64,000 nt of DNA, from the NCBI RefSeq assembly GCF_023278565.1, contig NC_064678.1:3472001-3536000 (forward strand), in the 5' to 3' direction. The notes below the pieces were generated by a model. That model saw nothing but the letters and a program-made list of their open reading frames with translations. It did not search any database and was not told where the DNA came from. Both the position numbers and the translations under genes were made by a program. Numbering within the stretch: position 1 is the first letter of the stretch; the number at the start of each line of letters is the position of its first letter. The DNA comes from Colletotrichum lupini. Its lineage: Eukaryota > Ascomycota > Sordariomycetes > Glomerellales > Glomerellaceae. This document shows, in pieces, positions 45,042 to 55,218 of this stretch.

Positions 45042-46280
45042 ATGGCGCCCATGAATCAGGTCAACAATTACAGTAGTAGTAATTATGGTGAGGCCATTGT
45101 CCGTCAGGCCAATGTCCTCGCCAGCTGCTACATCGTCGATTCCGCCGCGACTCTTCGCGGTCTCCACTACTGCACTACCGGCGCCGCAGGTACGTCGCAT
45201 CCTTCCCATTCCACAGCAGCACAAGCACAAATCTCTCTTCCCTCCTTCCTGCCTCCCCCATGTATGCCCATCTTCAGCCTCAAACTTGTAGATACGCCGC
45301 CGATCACTCGGGGTTGTTGTCTCTGGTAAACTTCCCATCCCCTACGATCCCCGCTCACTTGCATCACCCATCTCCGGAAACTTGGTAAACTACATGGATC
45401 ATGGACTGACAGATCTTGGAATCAACAGGGGCCGAGTGGTATTCCTGAGGTCCCCTCCTCAGGACTACCATCCCCTCCTTCAAGTCCCCCCCTCGCGGCC
45501 ATAACGGCATCCAACGAGCTCGCTCTGCTTCCCAAGGCCAGCAGCAGCAGCTCCAAGAGGCGCGATACCGTGCCCGGCAAGAGGATTAGCCGCAGAGGGG
45601 GGGCAGCACTTTCGATCAGGGAAGAATGTGAAAGGTTCTTTTGTGAGTCCATGAGGGCTGTGTTCCGCGGTGAGACGGACACTGGCTCGCGTGGCTCCGG
45701 CCTGCATCAAGGTGCTTATTACTACAACAACGGCAGCAGCAACGCCAACAACATGCTGCCCACTCCGCCGCCAGACGAGGACTTGGCCGTTCAACCGCAC
45801 GTCCCGTTCGGGGGACGCGGCGGGGACGGTGCTGAGGGCTTCACGGCTCCTACCGCACCGGCCCCGGCCACCGCGTGGTTGGAGGTTTGGGACTTTGCCG
45901 GCGGCGCGAGTTTCAGGGCCTTTGTGGCGGACGACGGGGCTGAAAAGTCCCTGTTCGCCCTGTTTGACAGGAATGTCATTGGACGTGACCTGAAGCCTGC
46001 GTATGTTACACACACCCCCTATCTGTCTTAGACCCCGTTACACGAAGAACCCTTGGCTAACATTCCTTCCAGACTTATGGCGCTGATGGAGCTGGTCGAT
46101 GGACCGCTCAACTGCCAACACCTGGTCGTCTGCATCGACCGGACCATTGAGGAGGAGGATGCAAAGTCGCTGATGAAGAGCCTGCAGTGGATCGGCTTCG
46201 AGTTGACTACGCTGGATCAGTGGGCGAGAGATGTGGACGTGACGAGCAACCTGTGGCTGTTTATGAGCATGGAGATCTAG
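45042..46280 (+). CDS. OAZ1: Ornithine decarboxylase antizyme, expressed by +1 ribosomal frameshift, 308 aa
   Basis: Polyamine-induced inhibitor that binds ornithine decarboxylase and sends it to the proteasome. Exons 45042-45189, 45429-46000 and 46073-46280 (introns 239 and 72 bp). The 0-frame starts at ATG 45042 and ends after 55 codons: GAG TGG TAT TCC TGA (stop at 45446-45448). Skipping one base after TCC opens a frame that runs to TAG at 46278-46280, adding 253 residues. The conserved antizyme domain is in the shifted frame: WLEVWDFAGGASFRAFVADD, then SLFALFDRNVIGRDLKP, LMALMELVDGPLNCQHLVVC and WIGFELTTLDQW. UCC-UGA is the known antizyme shift site. An Ala/Ser/Pro-rich, poorly conserved segment (about 56-170) lies between. 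Regulation by polyamines at the shift site is family knowledge. Confidence 0.93.
45443..45464 (+). other. Programmed +1 frameshift site within a hairpin
   Basis: The shift codon TCC (45443-45445) and stop TGA (45446-45448) lie in the left arm of a perfect 8-bp inverted repeat, TCCTGAGG / CCTCAGGA (45443-45450 and 45457-45464), around a 6-nt loop TCCCCT. The shift itself follows from the two open frames that together encode one antizyme; the hairpin's role is inferred. Confidence 0.85.
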
Positions 46281-47142
46281 CATTACTTACCCCGGACAGC
46301 CTTTCATCGTCCGCGTTCTGTTTGGAAGGCGGTTTCCCCTTTTCTCACTCATCAGTTCTTTGAGCTTGGCAGTTGGGGAGTTTTGGCTTTTTCACGCGTC
46401 TTCGTCTCTCGTCTTTTCCAGTGTTTACACGGCATCGCGGGCTAGTTTCTCTGCTAGCAAATGTTCTCTCTTTTGCTTGGGGTACGCACTTTGGTCTTTT
46501 CCTCTTCGGTACACAAACAGCTCGAGCTTGGAACAAAAACAGCAGGGTACGGAATTTGTGTTGGGAAAAAAGGAGGAACCGTCAAAAGCATTGAACGCAA
46601 AGATATTCAAGTCTCGTGTTTTGGGCATCTTTCTCTATCTCGCATCTGTATCTGTACGCTAAAAGTTGAAGGGCTGTTTCGTTTTCATATACCCTTGAGG
46701 CTAGTGTTGTTCAGGAACTAGCCCAAAGGTCTATTTTTTGGGGACTTGAAGCAATTACTCTATCGTGTTTGGGATATGTTATTTCCACTCTTCTCCTTTG
46801 AACTTCACACGGCTATACAAGCATAGCAGCAGTATGAAATTGCAATATGAGGAAGTTTCTCTCTTTGTATGTCTACTATTCGGGCCAATGTGAGCGTCAA
46901 GATTGTCAACCACAGAACTCAACTCCAGGCTTTTCCATAAAAATGACCGTCAATATCAAAAACGTTTCCAAAACGTCTAAGCTGGTTTTTTGTCTCTTTC
47001 TCTCGAAGGGCCAGTGATCCGCCCGCCCTCACTCTCCCCTCTTGTCCCAAAGCCACAAGGGAAAAGCAATGGCCGGCGTTTCTTCGCCCTCTTTTCCTTC
47101 ATTCTAACCAAGGTACGCCAAAGCTCAAGACAACACGACACT
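46281..47142. other. Intergenic between convergent antizyme and HIS7
   Basis: T-rich 3' flank of the antizyme gene, then the 3' flank of HIS7. Small frames at 46360-46721 have no support. Confidence 0.6.
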
Positions 47143-48872
47143 TCAAATGGTCTCCTCAAACTGCCTCACCTTGAGCCCCTTGTCGGCCAAGAAATCCTTG
47201 ACCTGCTTGACGGTATACTCCCCGCGGTGGAACATACCCGCCCCCAACGCGGCGTCCGTCGTCGTCTTGGCAAACACCTCTTCAAAGTGCGCCGGCTCGC
47301 CCGCGCCGCTGGACGCGATGACGGGGATCTGGACGGCGGCCTTGACTTGGGAGATGAGCTCGAGGTCGAAACCGCTGTTGGTGCCGTCCTTGTCGATGCA
47401 GTTGAGCAGGATCTCGCCGGCGCCCATGGCCTCGACGGCCTGGGCGAGCTCCACGACGTCCATGTCGCGCGTCTCGCGGCCGCCCTTGATGGTGCAGGCG
47501 TACCAGCAGTACTCCTCGCCCTTGGGGCCCGGGTGGGACGTCTTGAGGATGTTGTGGCGCGTGGCGTCCGTGTTGGGTACGTAGACGCGCTTGGGGTCGA
47601 CGGAGACGACGACGGCTTGGTTGCCGTAGGCTTTTGAGATTTGCTCAATGGCCGTGTTGCCGAAGAGCTTGCGTCCCGCGCCGTGGTATTCTTCCGCCGC
47701 GAGGACGGCGTCGGAGCCGATGGAGACCTTGTCGGCGCCGGATTTGAAGTACATTGTCGCGATCTCGAGGGCCGAGACCTTGGTGCCGTCCGTGTCGACG
47801 GTGTCGCGGATGCCGCCGCCGATGGTGAGCGGCACGAAGACGGTTTCCGAGGTGCGGCGGAGGATCTCGAGCATGGGCACGTCGGCCAGGGGGCAGTCGC
47901 GGAAGCTGGTGATGTTGAGGAAGGTGACTTCGTCCGCGCCCTGCTCGTAGTAGCGGCGGGCCATCTCGACGGGCTTGCCGAGGTTGCGGACGGCGCCGCC
48001 TTCGGACTTTTCGCGGACGTCGTACTGGTCGCCCTTTGTTACGACGAGGTCGCCCTGGTCGTTTGTGCGGACGTCGAGGCAGGCGATTACGCGGCGGGTG
48101 AGGCCGTCTTGGCAGGGGGCGGCGGTGGTGGTCTCGACAGCGGCTGATGGTGTAGCACCTCCGGCGGCGAGATTCGCGGCGCCGGAGCCGTCGAGGAAGG
48201 CGCGGAGGCAGCGCAGGCCCGCGGCGCCGGACTTTTCGGGGTGGAACTGCGTCGCGAAGATGTTACCCCTGGCGAGGGCGCCGACGAACGTCTCGTCGCC
48301 GTAGGTTCCCGTCGCGACGGTCCACCCTTGGGCCTCGAGCTCGCCGCGGACGTAGGGGTATTTGTAGGTGTGGACGTAGTAGTATTTCGAATCCGGCCGG
48401 AGGTCGTAGAGGCTCGCGCCGCCCGTGTTTGCGCTGTTCCAGCCGATCTGTGGGACGGACTTGGTGGAGGCGTCGAAGCGGTCGAGGCGGCCCTTTACGA
48501 CGCCGAGGCCGGGGACGTCGGGGTCCTCGAGGGAGCCTTCGAAGAGGGCCTGGATGCCGACGCAGATGCCCATGAAGGGCTTGCCTGAGGCGATGTGGGC
48601 GGAGATGGCGGGGAGGAAGCCGGCTTGGGAGAGTTGGGAGAGGCAGTGGCCGAAGTGGCCGACACCGGGGAGGATCAGTTTCTAGAAGGGGAGGAGAGGT
48701 TAGCTAAACTGAAGGCTTTTCCTATGGTACAACGAGACCAAATGCTTACTTCTGCTGAGGGAACATCTTCCGGCCTTCTAATCCACTCGACTTCGTAGCC
48801 GACCTTCTCGATGGCGTTCACCAAGCTGCGAACATTGCCCGCGACGTAGTCCAAGAGGTGGACCTTTGGCAT
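47143..48872 (-). CDS. HIS7: Imidazole glycerol phosphate synthase HisHF, 553 aa
   Basis: Fused glutamine amidotransferase/cyclase of histidine biosynthesis: converts PRFAR plus glutamine-derived ammonia to IGP and AICAR, linking the pathway to purines. Exons 48750-48872 and 47143-48681, with a phase-0 68-bp intron. N-terminal class I amidotransferase: [10 protein letters not shown] oxyanion strand, nucleophile Cys81 in [15 protein letters not shown], and the triad end [12 protein letters not shown]-terminal HisF barrel begins at [20 protein letters not shown] and contains [39 protein letters not shown] and [18 protein letters not shown] (catalytic Asp residues in ACLD and IDKDG). Length equals yeast His7 (552). 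A TGAGTCA element lies 140 bp upstream of the start. Confidence 0.97.
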
Positions 48873-49454
48873 TGTGGGCAAACTGGAGGAAAAAGTGTGC
48901 GTTGAAGGGTTGGGTATATTGCAAGTCTATAGAACAGAAAGTAGATCAAATATTTGGAACGAATAGAATGCGACGTTATAAGTATCGTCAATCGACGAGG
49001 GATGTCAAGTGGTGAGTCAACAGAGCGGGATGTGTTCAAGTCCGATTGTGAGTCGTAGGGCGTCGCCTCTGGGAAATTTACTTGCGATAGCGGGGCAGAG
49101 GGGTTGTGACTGTGAGCATGGAAAGTCCAGCAGCTGCCCCGCACCAGCGAGCAGCGGCCCCTGTTCAATTGACCTCTGGCCTGTGCCAATCCACCGTCGA
49201 ATTGACTGGGGGCGGGTAAGCTTCTTTCCCTGGGAATGGGAATTCTGCAATTATCTTCAACATTGGAGCTTCAGCAATTTTTCGACGTCGCACACTCTTT
49301 CCGCGATGCGCTTACAACTCGATTTCCGCATTCCCTGACGCATCTTGAAGTTCGCAGCTGGCGACAACACCACATAATCACACGAATCCTTGGTCCCAAT
49401 GCGCCATTCCCTTCAGTCAATTGGAGCATCCCAACAAGGAATCGTCGCGAAAAC
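48873..49454. promoter_or_regulatory. Bidirectional promoter region HIS7 / TFIIIC subunit
   Basis: 582 bp between divergent start codons. It contains one perfect Gcn4/CPC1-type site (next entry) and a one-mismatch copy, TGAGTCG, at about 49049. Confidence 0.65.
49013..49019. promoter_or_regulatory. TGAGTCA, Gcn4/CPC1 cross-pathway control element
   Basis: Exact match to the bZIP amino-acid-control consensus TGASTCA, placed about 140 bp upstream of the HIS7 ATG, where such elements act in amino-acid biosynthesis genes. Confidence 0.65.
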
Positions 49455-50685
49455 ATGGCGGCCAACGAGCCAACGTCTTCAGTCGCGCCGGTGATTGCGG
49501 CGACGGCGCCCGCTGACGAGCCACCGAAAGAAGCATCCAAAAAGACTGATGGCGGCGACGACTCGGACTGGGAGTACGAGTACTCGACTACAGAGACCGA
49601 GGTCAGTTGTCGCATTGAAGCGAGCAGGAAGATACAATTGCTAACCATCTCAGACATATTACCTGACCGTCGATCTATCCATACCACAGCTTCTCCGGCG
49701 CAAACGGAATATGCCAGTGTCAGGACGAGGCGGATATCACTACAAACACTGGGCAGGCCCTACCACTAGGAAACCCGACGAACCGAAACACCACCGCATC
49801 ATGTCAGAAGACGACCAGAATGATGACGAGCCGGCGGACGAGCCCGAGGACGACGAAGAGATTGAACAAGGACAGGCGGACCCCATTGTAGACAGCTACG
49901 ACGCAGATTTCGAATCTGAACAAGCTGCCGAGATCCAGATCTTGGATCTGCATTCGGACAAGCCCATGTTTGCGTACAAGGGCAAAATCTTTGAGGGGCA
50001 GTGGACACGAAACTTGGGTACAGAAGTAATCTTCGCCGAACACGAGCACGAGGATCCGATTCCGGCTCTGCGACATCTTCCCGGCGGTGTCGACATGCTG
50101 GCGGCCAGCTGGTCGAGGATCAACACGACGGAGAAGCGCCTCGAGCCAAAACACGAGGCGGCGGCGAAAGACGACCCTCTCAAGGACATCAGGAGGCAGC
50201 ACGGGATCCATATACCCATCACAGCAGACAAGACGGGCGAGCGCAAGCGTCAAACGAGGTTTTTGGAGAATTTGATGGCTTTAAAGGTCAAGAGAGGCGA
50301 AAAGGACGAGGTCACGGTGTATGCCCACGCCGCGCCGAAGCCGACGGACATAGGTTCGAACAGCCGAAGAAAAAGACGGAAGCCGTTGCCGGATGGGCCA
50401 AAGAAACGTGCAAGCCGGGGCGGCGGCGGCGGTGTCCGCGGGAGAGGTGGCTCTTCCGCATTGGGAACGGGTGGTTCTGAACGAAATGAGCGACAAGGCA
50501 GCAGCGTTGCAGAGGCTGCGGCGACCTCGCGGGATGGGGCAGCGTTGTCCACGCCAACGCCGACGACATGGGCGAACCTAGATGGACAGGGCGGAAGAGC
50601 GGAGAAAGGTTCGGGCCCGAAAGATGATGACGAGGCCAGCGACAACGACTATGAAGAAGACGACGACGAGGACGGCGGAGATTAG
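49455..50685 (+). CDS. TFIIIC triple-barrel subunit (Tau55/TFC7-like, TFIIIC sub6 family), 392 aa
   Basis: Component of RNA polymerase III transcription factor TFIIIC, which binds tRNA-gene A and B boxes. Exons 49455-49601 and 49654-50685, with a phase-0 52-bp intron. The family signature W-E-Y-E-Y-S-x-T-E-T-E-x-Y-Y-L-T-V-D-L-S is split exactly by the intron (DWEYEYSTTETE / TYYLTVDLS, residues 38-58). A second barrel part follows after an acidic insertion (EDDQNDDEPADEPEDDEEIE): AAEIQILDLHSDKPMFAYKG then KIFEGQWTRNLGTEVIFAEH. The C-terminal half is basic and disordered, with an RGGGGGVRGRGG stretch and an acidic end. The start ATG (AACATGGCG) has strong context; the frame continues upstream without a stop but lacks conservation. 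Confidence 0.85.
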
Positions 50686-52623
50686 GAGTAGGCCTTGTCA
50701 GGAATGTATCCATCAATCTGGGATACGAGTTTCATCGGACCATACAGACTTTGCGTTCGCGATGGTATATCTCGCAATCCGGACTCAGCGTATGCTGTTG
50801 CCTGTTGGTAACGATGAATGAAGATGGAGCCCAGATAGGGCGAAGCCTCGGATGAGACGGTGAAACTATGTGACAGCCGTTGCGAGGCTCTACTGCGGTA
50901 GGGCCCCTTTTCCGGTAGGGCCCCTTTTCCGGTGTCGGGCTCTCCTAGGCTGGCACATGGAATTTTGGGAGAGACATGCATGGAGGCATGATGTGGTCAG
51001 GCTGACGAGAGGTCCTGGGGAGACTCGTACGGGGCCGTAGGGTGGCCGCGGCAGCAGTGCGAGTACGGCTTAAACTAGAGCTAATGAAGTATGATCATCC
51101 AAAAGAATCCTGCGACACCAGCACTGGTTCACGAACTATGGAAAGAATGTCAGTGGAAAAAATGTCTGCCCTGTGAGAAATACGTGGGCTGAAAACCGTT
51201 GGCCGCTAGGTACAGATACTGGTGCCGGTAGGTAGTCAGCGAGAAAATCGGAGATTAATTGGGAACACATCTAGAAAGATTGCCTTCCTTTCAAAAAGGG
51301 GAAAATAGGCATGCCAGAAAAGCCTCAGAATGGAGTGTTTCCTACTACTTACATAATAGCTCACGGGTTTCGGCAGATGGTTAGTGAGCCCTGTGTCTGC
51401 AAAGTCATCCCGGCACGTCACTCAGGAAGCCCACCCGCCCACTGCAAGCTCACATGTGGACGGGGAGCAACCTTTACTGAAGGATACACAGCAAGACGAC
51501 TCGTGATGAATGGATGGCTACAGGGATCGGCTGCTTGCCGTACTATGGTCATCTAGCGACATAGGTAGAGGCGATGGCACGGTGCACTGCGTACGGATAC
51601 ATCAAGAGTTAAAGACAAGGCGCGAGTAAAGGCAGGGCGGTGTAGAGAGTCAGCGGCGTGCGGAACTGGAGCTTGACTACTCCTCGTGGGAATCTGCAGG
51701 GATCTGGTTGGTCCCGCAGATCGCTGAACCCTCCCGGTCTGCTGCCTGCATGAGGTACCGGGAACCTTGGCGCCATTCCCTTTCTCTTTCTTTGGAGAAT
51801 GGGCGGAGAGATACCTGCCTCATCCGGGCGATCACAGTAGATAGTGCATGTATCTCTGCTCTAGTCAGGAAGTGTACCAACATCTATCTAGTGCCCCCGT
51901 TGCAAGGTACTCTGTACGGATACAGAAAAGGATTCAAAGAAAGAATCCAGATCCCTCGGTCGGGTGGCGGGCTGCATCAGAGACAGACCCAGCCAGTAGT
52001 GGAACATCCATCCGCACCCCCCTCCAATCCCCTCCCGTCTGCCGTCCTCCCACGCCCAGGTTCATGGCCGAATCCAGCACGAAGTAACCGTACGTCCCTG
52101 ATGATTGATGGCCCTTGCTTCCCTGCTTCCTGCGGGTTGCTGCCGCTGTCGCTCTCGCCGTCCGCCGCCCGCGCATACCGCTGACCGCATACCGCTAGGT
52201 TCCGTCCCAAACCCCAACCCAAAGCTTCCTTCTTGCTTGCACTGCTCAACTCTTTTTCCCTTCACACACTTGCGCCTAACAAGCTTTCTCTGTCCAACAA
52301 CACAAAACACTTGACCAAGGGGCCTCAGCGTCCGACCGGCCATGCATATCCGCTCGCACCTCCCACCTTCGACATCTCAATAGTAGACTACACCCTACAT
52401 GTACACTTGGTGATGCTGTGCGAGACCCCGCTGGCTTTCGCAAGACGTGCCGGCATCCCGAAGCCCCTCCGAACCATCACTCAGCCTCCATAACTGCGAA
52501 TAGCTTATTACCAATCGATCCCGGCGCCCTATCTTACACCGGCACCCTTTTGAGGCTCTTTTGTTATTCTCACGAACCCAATCCCTATCCTGCGAGGCCT
52601 GGAGCCACCAACGAACTTATCCG
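50686..52623. other. Intergenic
   Basis: 3' flank of the TFIIIC gene and upstream region of the Vps62-type gene. Holds a 17-bp tandem duplication (50896-50929). Frames at 51708-52184 and 52105-52493 are unsupported; 52200-52560 is CT-rich and looks like a 5' UTR. Confidence 0.5.
50896..50929. repeat. Perfect tandem duplication of a 17-bp unit
   Basis: CGGTAGGGCCCCTTTTC occurs twice head-to-tail, followed by a partial third CGGT. Confidence 0.9.
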
Positions 52624-54237
52624 ATGTATTATCTACGCCGCTTCACCATCTTCCTCGCCTTCTTGGTGTCGGTGTCGTTCCTCGCATGGTTCCTGCCCCG
52701 CTACCTCAACCCAAACCCGCCAGACCCGGCCAAGCAGCGCGAGGATAAGAAATGGGTCAGCAGCAGCCCGTACTGGCTCGATCGTCAGGCCTGCCGTTGG
52801 CTGAGTCTCTGCGGTGTTCATCATCTCTCATGGGACCCAGCTTCTCTCTTCCCCTACAAGAACGACTCCGACGCCGGTGATTTGCGGTTGGAGCTTAGGT
52901 CACTTGATGGACGCCATTCTGGGTGGGAGACGGCTTCCAAGAAGCGCTCGCCGCGGGACGACAAGGAAGAGAGGAGGAAGGTCTTGAAGGAGATTCCCGA
53001 CTATGTTCTCAAGTATGCGCCGCTAGTCCACCTCTACTCGGGCGAGAACTTCTGGCCCGCCGACATTGCGGAACACATTCGGCACATGACGCCCTACTTG
53101 GAAAAAGAGGCGTTGAACCGCTCCCTGATTCTGTCGGATTTGCACATGCTTAACAAGGAGGATGGCATGGTTTACCTCACCAGCGATGACGATGTCGAGC
53201 AGAGACCCGAATGGCTGCACAGTCACGTTGGCATTCCTGAGCCATGGAACGATGATGAGGACGATGGCGACAAGGAAGAGACGCCCAACAGCCCAGTTGG
53301 GGACTCTGAACACCCACGACATGAAACTGAGGATACGACGTGGTTCGACGTATCTCGCGATCACCCCGTTCACCGCATCTCGGACCCTCGTCGCTACCCA
53401 CAATTCCCAGAAGGCTCCGCCCGCGCCGCCGGCTTCCAGCACCGCCGCCGAGACCAGGGCCAGAAGCCCATTCCCGACACGCCAACCCACAAGCCCGATC
53501 AGGAAGGCTACTCAAAGGCCCCGGCCGTCCTCGTCCTCGTCGACAAGGGCTCCGGCATCGTCGACGCCTTCTGGTTTTTCTTCTACTCGTACAACCTCGG
53601 TCAGACGGTCCTGACCATTCGCTTCGGCAACCACGTCGGCGACTGGGAGCACTGCATGATGCGCTTCGAGAACGGTGTGCCCCGTGGCATCTTCTTCTCG
53701 GAACACGAGGGCGGCCAGGCTTACACGTACAATGCCGTCGAGAAGCGGGGCGAGCGTCCCGTCATCTACTCCGCCGTCGGCTCCCATGCCATGTACGCGC
53801 AGGCCGGCGAGCACCCGTACGTGCTGCCTTTCAAGATGCTCAAGGACGTGACCGACAAGGGACCCCTTTGGGACCCGTCAAAGAACGCCTACACCTACTG
53901 GTACGACTACGTCCAAGATCTGGACGAGGACCTCGACGACGACCTCGATGACGAGGTCGACGTGGCTAGCGGCCACCGGAAGGAGAACCCCACCAGTCTG
54001 TTCCCCACGGCCGAGAACCCCGACGCGCCGACGTCATGGTTCCATTACGCCGGCCCTTGGGGCGATAAGCTCTACAGCTTGGCCGATATGCGCCAGTGGC
54101 GCTTGTTCGCGCAGTACCACTACGTCTCCGGGCCGTTGGGTCCCAAGTTCAAGCGGCTCGATCGCGAGAAGCTCTGCATTACTACCCGCTGCCGGATCTT
54201 GGATAGCTTAAAGCCCGGACAGACGTGGTATAGTTAG
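52624..54237 (+). CDS. VPS62: Vps62/Tda6-family protein, 537 aa
   Basis: Single exon. Starts with a short basic tip and a signal anchor (MYYLRRFTIFLAFLVSVSFL, residues 1-20), so it is probably a type II membrane or secretory protein. The Vps62 fold is seen in YVLKYAPLVHLYSGENFWPA, PAVLVLVDKGSGIVDAFWFF, the hallmark NHVGDWEHCMMRFENGVPRG, FFSEHEGGQAY, PVIYSAVGSHAMYA, and PTSWFHYAGPWGDKLYS. A charged low-complexity loop (about 200-250) and an acidic repeat (DLDEDLDDDLDDEVD) interrupt it. The first ATG in this frame is 52624; the frame upstream has only non-ATG codons. Yeast Vps62 mutants have a vacuolar sorting phenotype; the biochemical activity is unknown. Confidence 0.9.
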   Translation: MYYLRRFTIFLAFLVSVSFLAWFLPRYLNPNPPDPAKQREDKKWVSSSPYWLDRQACRWLSLCGVHHLSWDPASLFPYKNDSDAGDLRLELRSLDGRHSGWETASKKRSPRDDKEERRKVLKEIPDYVLKYAPLVHLYSGENFWPADIAEHIRHMTPYLEKEALNRSLILSDLHMLNKEDGMVYLTSDDDVEQRPEWLHSHVGIPEPWNDDEDDGDKEETPNSPVGDSEHPRHETEDTTWFDVSRDHPVHRISDPRRYPQFPEGSARAAGFQHRRRDQGQKPIPDTPTHKPDQEGYSKAPAVLVLVDKGSGIVDAFWFFFYSYNLGQTVLTIRFGNHVGDWEHCMMRFENGVPRGIFFSEHEGGQAYTYNAVEKRGERPVIYSAVGSHAMYAQAGEHPYVLPFKMLKDVTDKGPLWDPSKNAYTYWYDYVQDLDEDLDDDLDDEVDVASGHRKENPTSLFPTAENPDAPTSWFHYAGPWGDKLYSLADMRQWRLFAQYHYVSGPLGPKFKRLDREKLCITTRCRILDSLKPGQTWYS

Positions 54238-54652
54238 ATGAGTTTCCTTTTTGTTACAGGTAATGGTATAGATGAAGCAAAGAACAATCAAACCCCAATG
54301 AAACATGTTATATTTAGTTGACGCCTTGCATGCATCCATTGAGTGATGAGGCCGGCATACAAGATCGCTTCATGTATCCAAGTAGAACGGGAGGAATGTA
54401 CAAAAGTGCGACATCTGCTCTCTATTCCAGAGCGCTCAACGGCCCACAGACCGATTTCAAGTCTGGACATGGCAACTTGTAGTCGAAACAAGGTTGCCAG
54501 AAAGAGATTGCATGTTACTTGACCCCGGCAAGTACCTTCCTATATCCGACTCCCCGACCGCTCTCGACGGGACAGTTCCGTGCCGCTCCGATCCAAATAG
54601 CACGACCAACCCGGCCTCATGCACGCCATCCAGTCTCTGTTACCTAGGTCCC
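54238..54652. other. Intergenic
   Basis: 3' flanks of the Vps62-type gene and of the gene fragment on the other strand. Nothing else seen. Confidence 0.6.
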
Positions 54653-55218
54653 TCAGACCTTGTCAAGTCTATCCTTCCCGTCACGGATACGCATCCAGAA
54701 GGTCTTGGGTAAAGTAACATACACATCGGGCAGCAAGACTATAAGAGTCCCCCGCGTGTCAGGTTGGCATCCCGACCCGCCGATAAATGGAACGAAGTTC
54801 TCCTCTTGTTCCGTGCCTTGGATGATTCTCGGCAGACGTATCGAAGATCCAACTGGATTCGTATTTCTTACAAGTTCCAGACGATTTCTGTTATTCACAG
54901 CCAAGAAGTCGGTGTTCAGTGTTACTCCTCGGATGCTGCGTAGTCCGCCCTGGTAGCCGGCCACTCGCACGATGGTACGGCTACTGGCTTACATCTGTTT
55001 CTTTGGCGCTCTTCGCATGAGTTCGCTCTGGATAGAAGCACTCGACTCGCTGGAGAGCAAGCTGGCCGAGGTAAGTCTGATGGGCTTAGCCAAGCCTAAA
55101 TCAGGCTTCAAAGTCCAAGTGCGGTATCCGCCATCCAAAGAAGGTGCCTTGTCAGAGTCCAGGGCATCAAGACGGGGGAAACCACGATGATCAGACGTCT
55201 CTTGAAATACCTGACAGA
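54653..55218 (-). pseudogene. Gene fragment broken by one in-frame stop
   Basis: One minus-strand frame reads as coding-like sequence from about 55210 to 54653, with a single TAA at 54989-54991 in the middle. Upstream piece: RGFPRLDALDSDKAPSLDGG ... SSASIQSELMRRAPKKQM. Downstream piece: VAGYQGGLRSIRGVTLNTDF ... PLYPDV-like LLPDVYVTLPKTFWMRIRDG. Both pieces are in the same frame and no intron of usable length removes the stop. The frame has no ATG before the first piece; TCTGTCAG just upstream of 55210 could be a splice acceptor, so earlier exons may be lost. I do not recognise the family. Confidence 0.45.
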
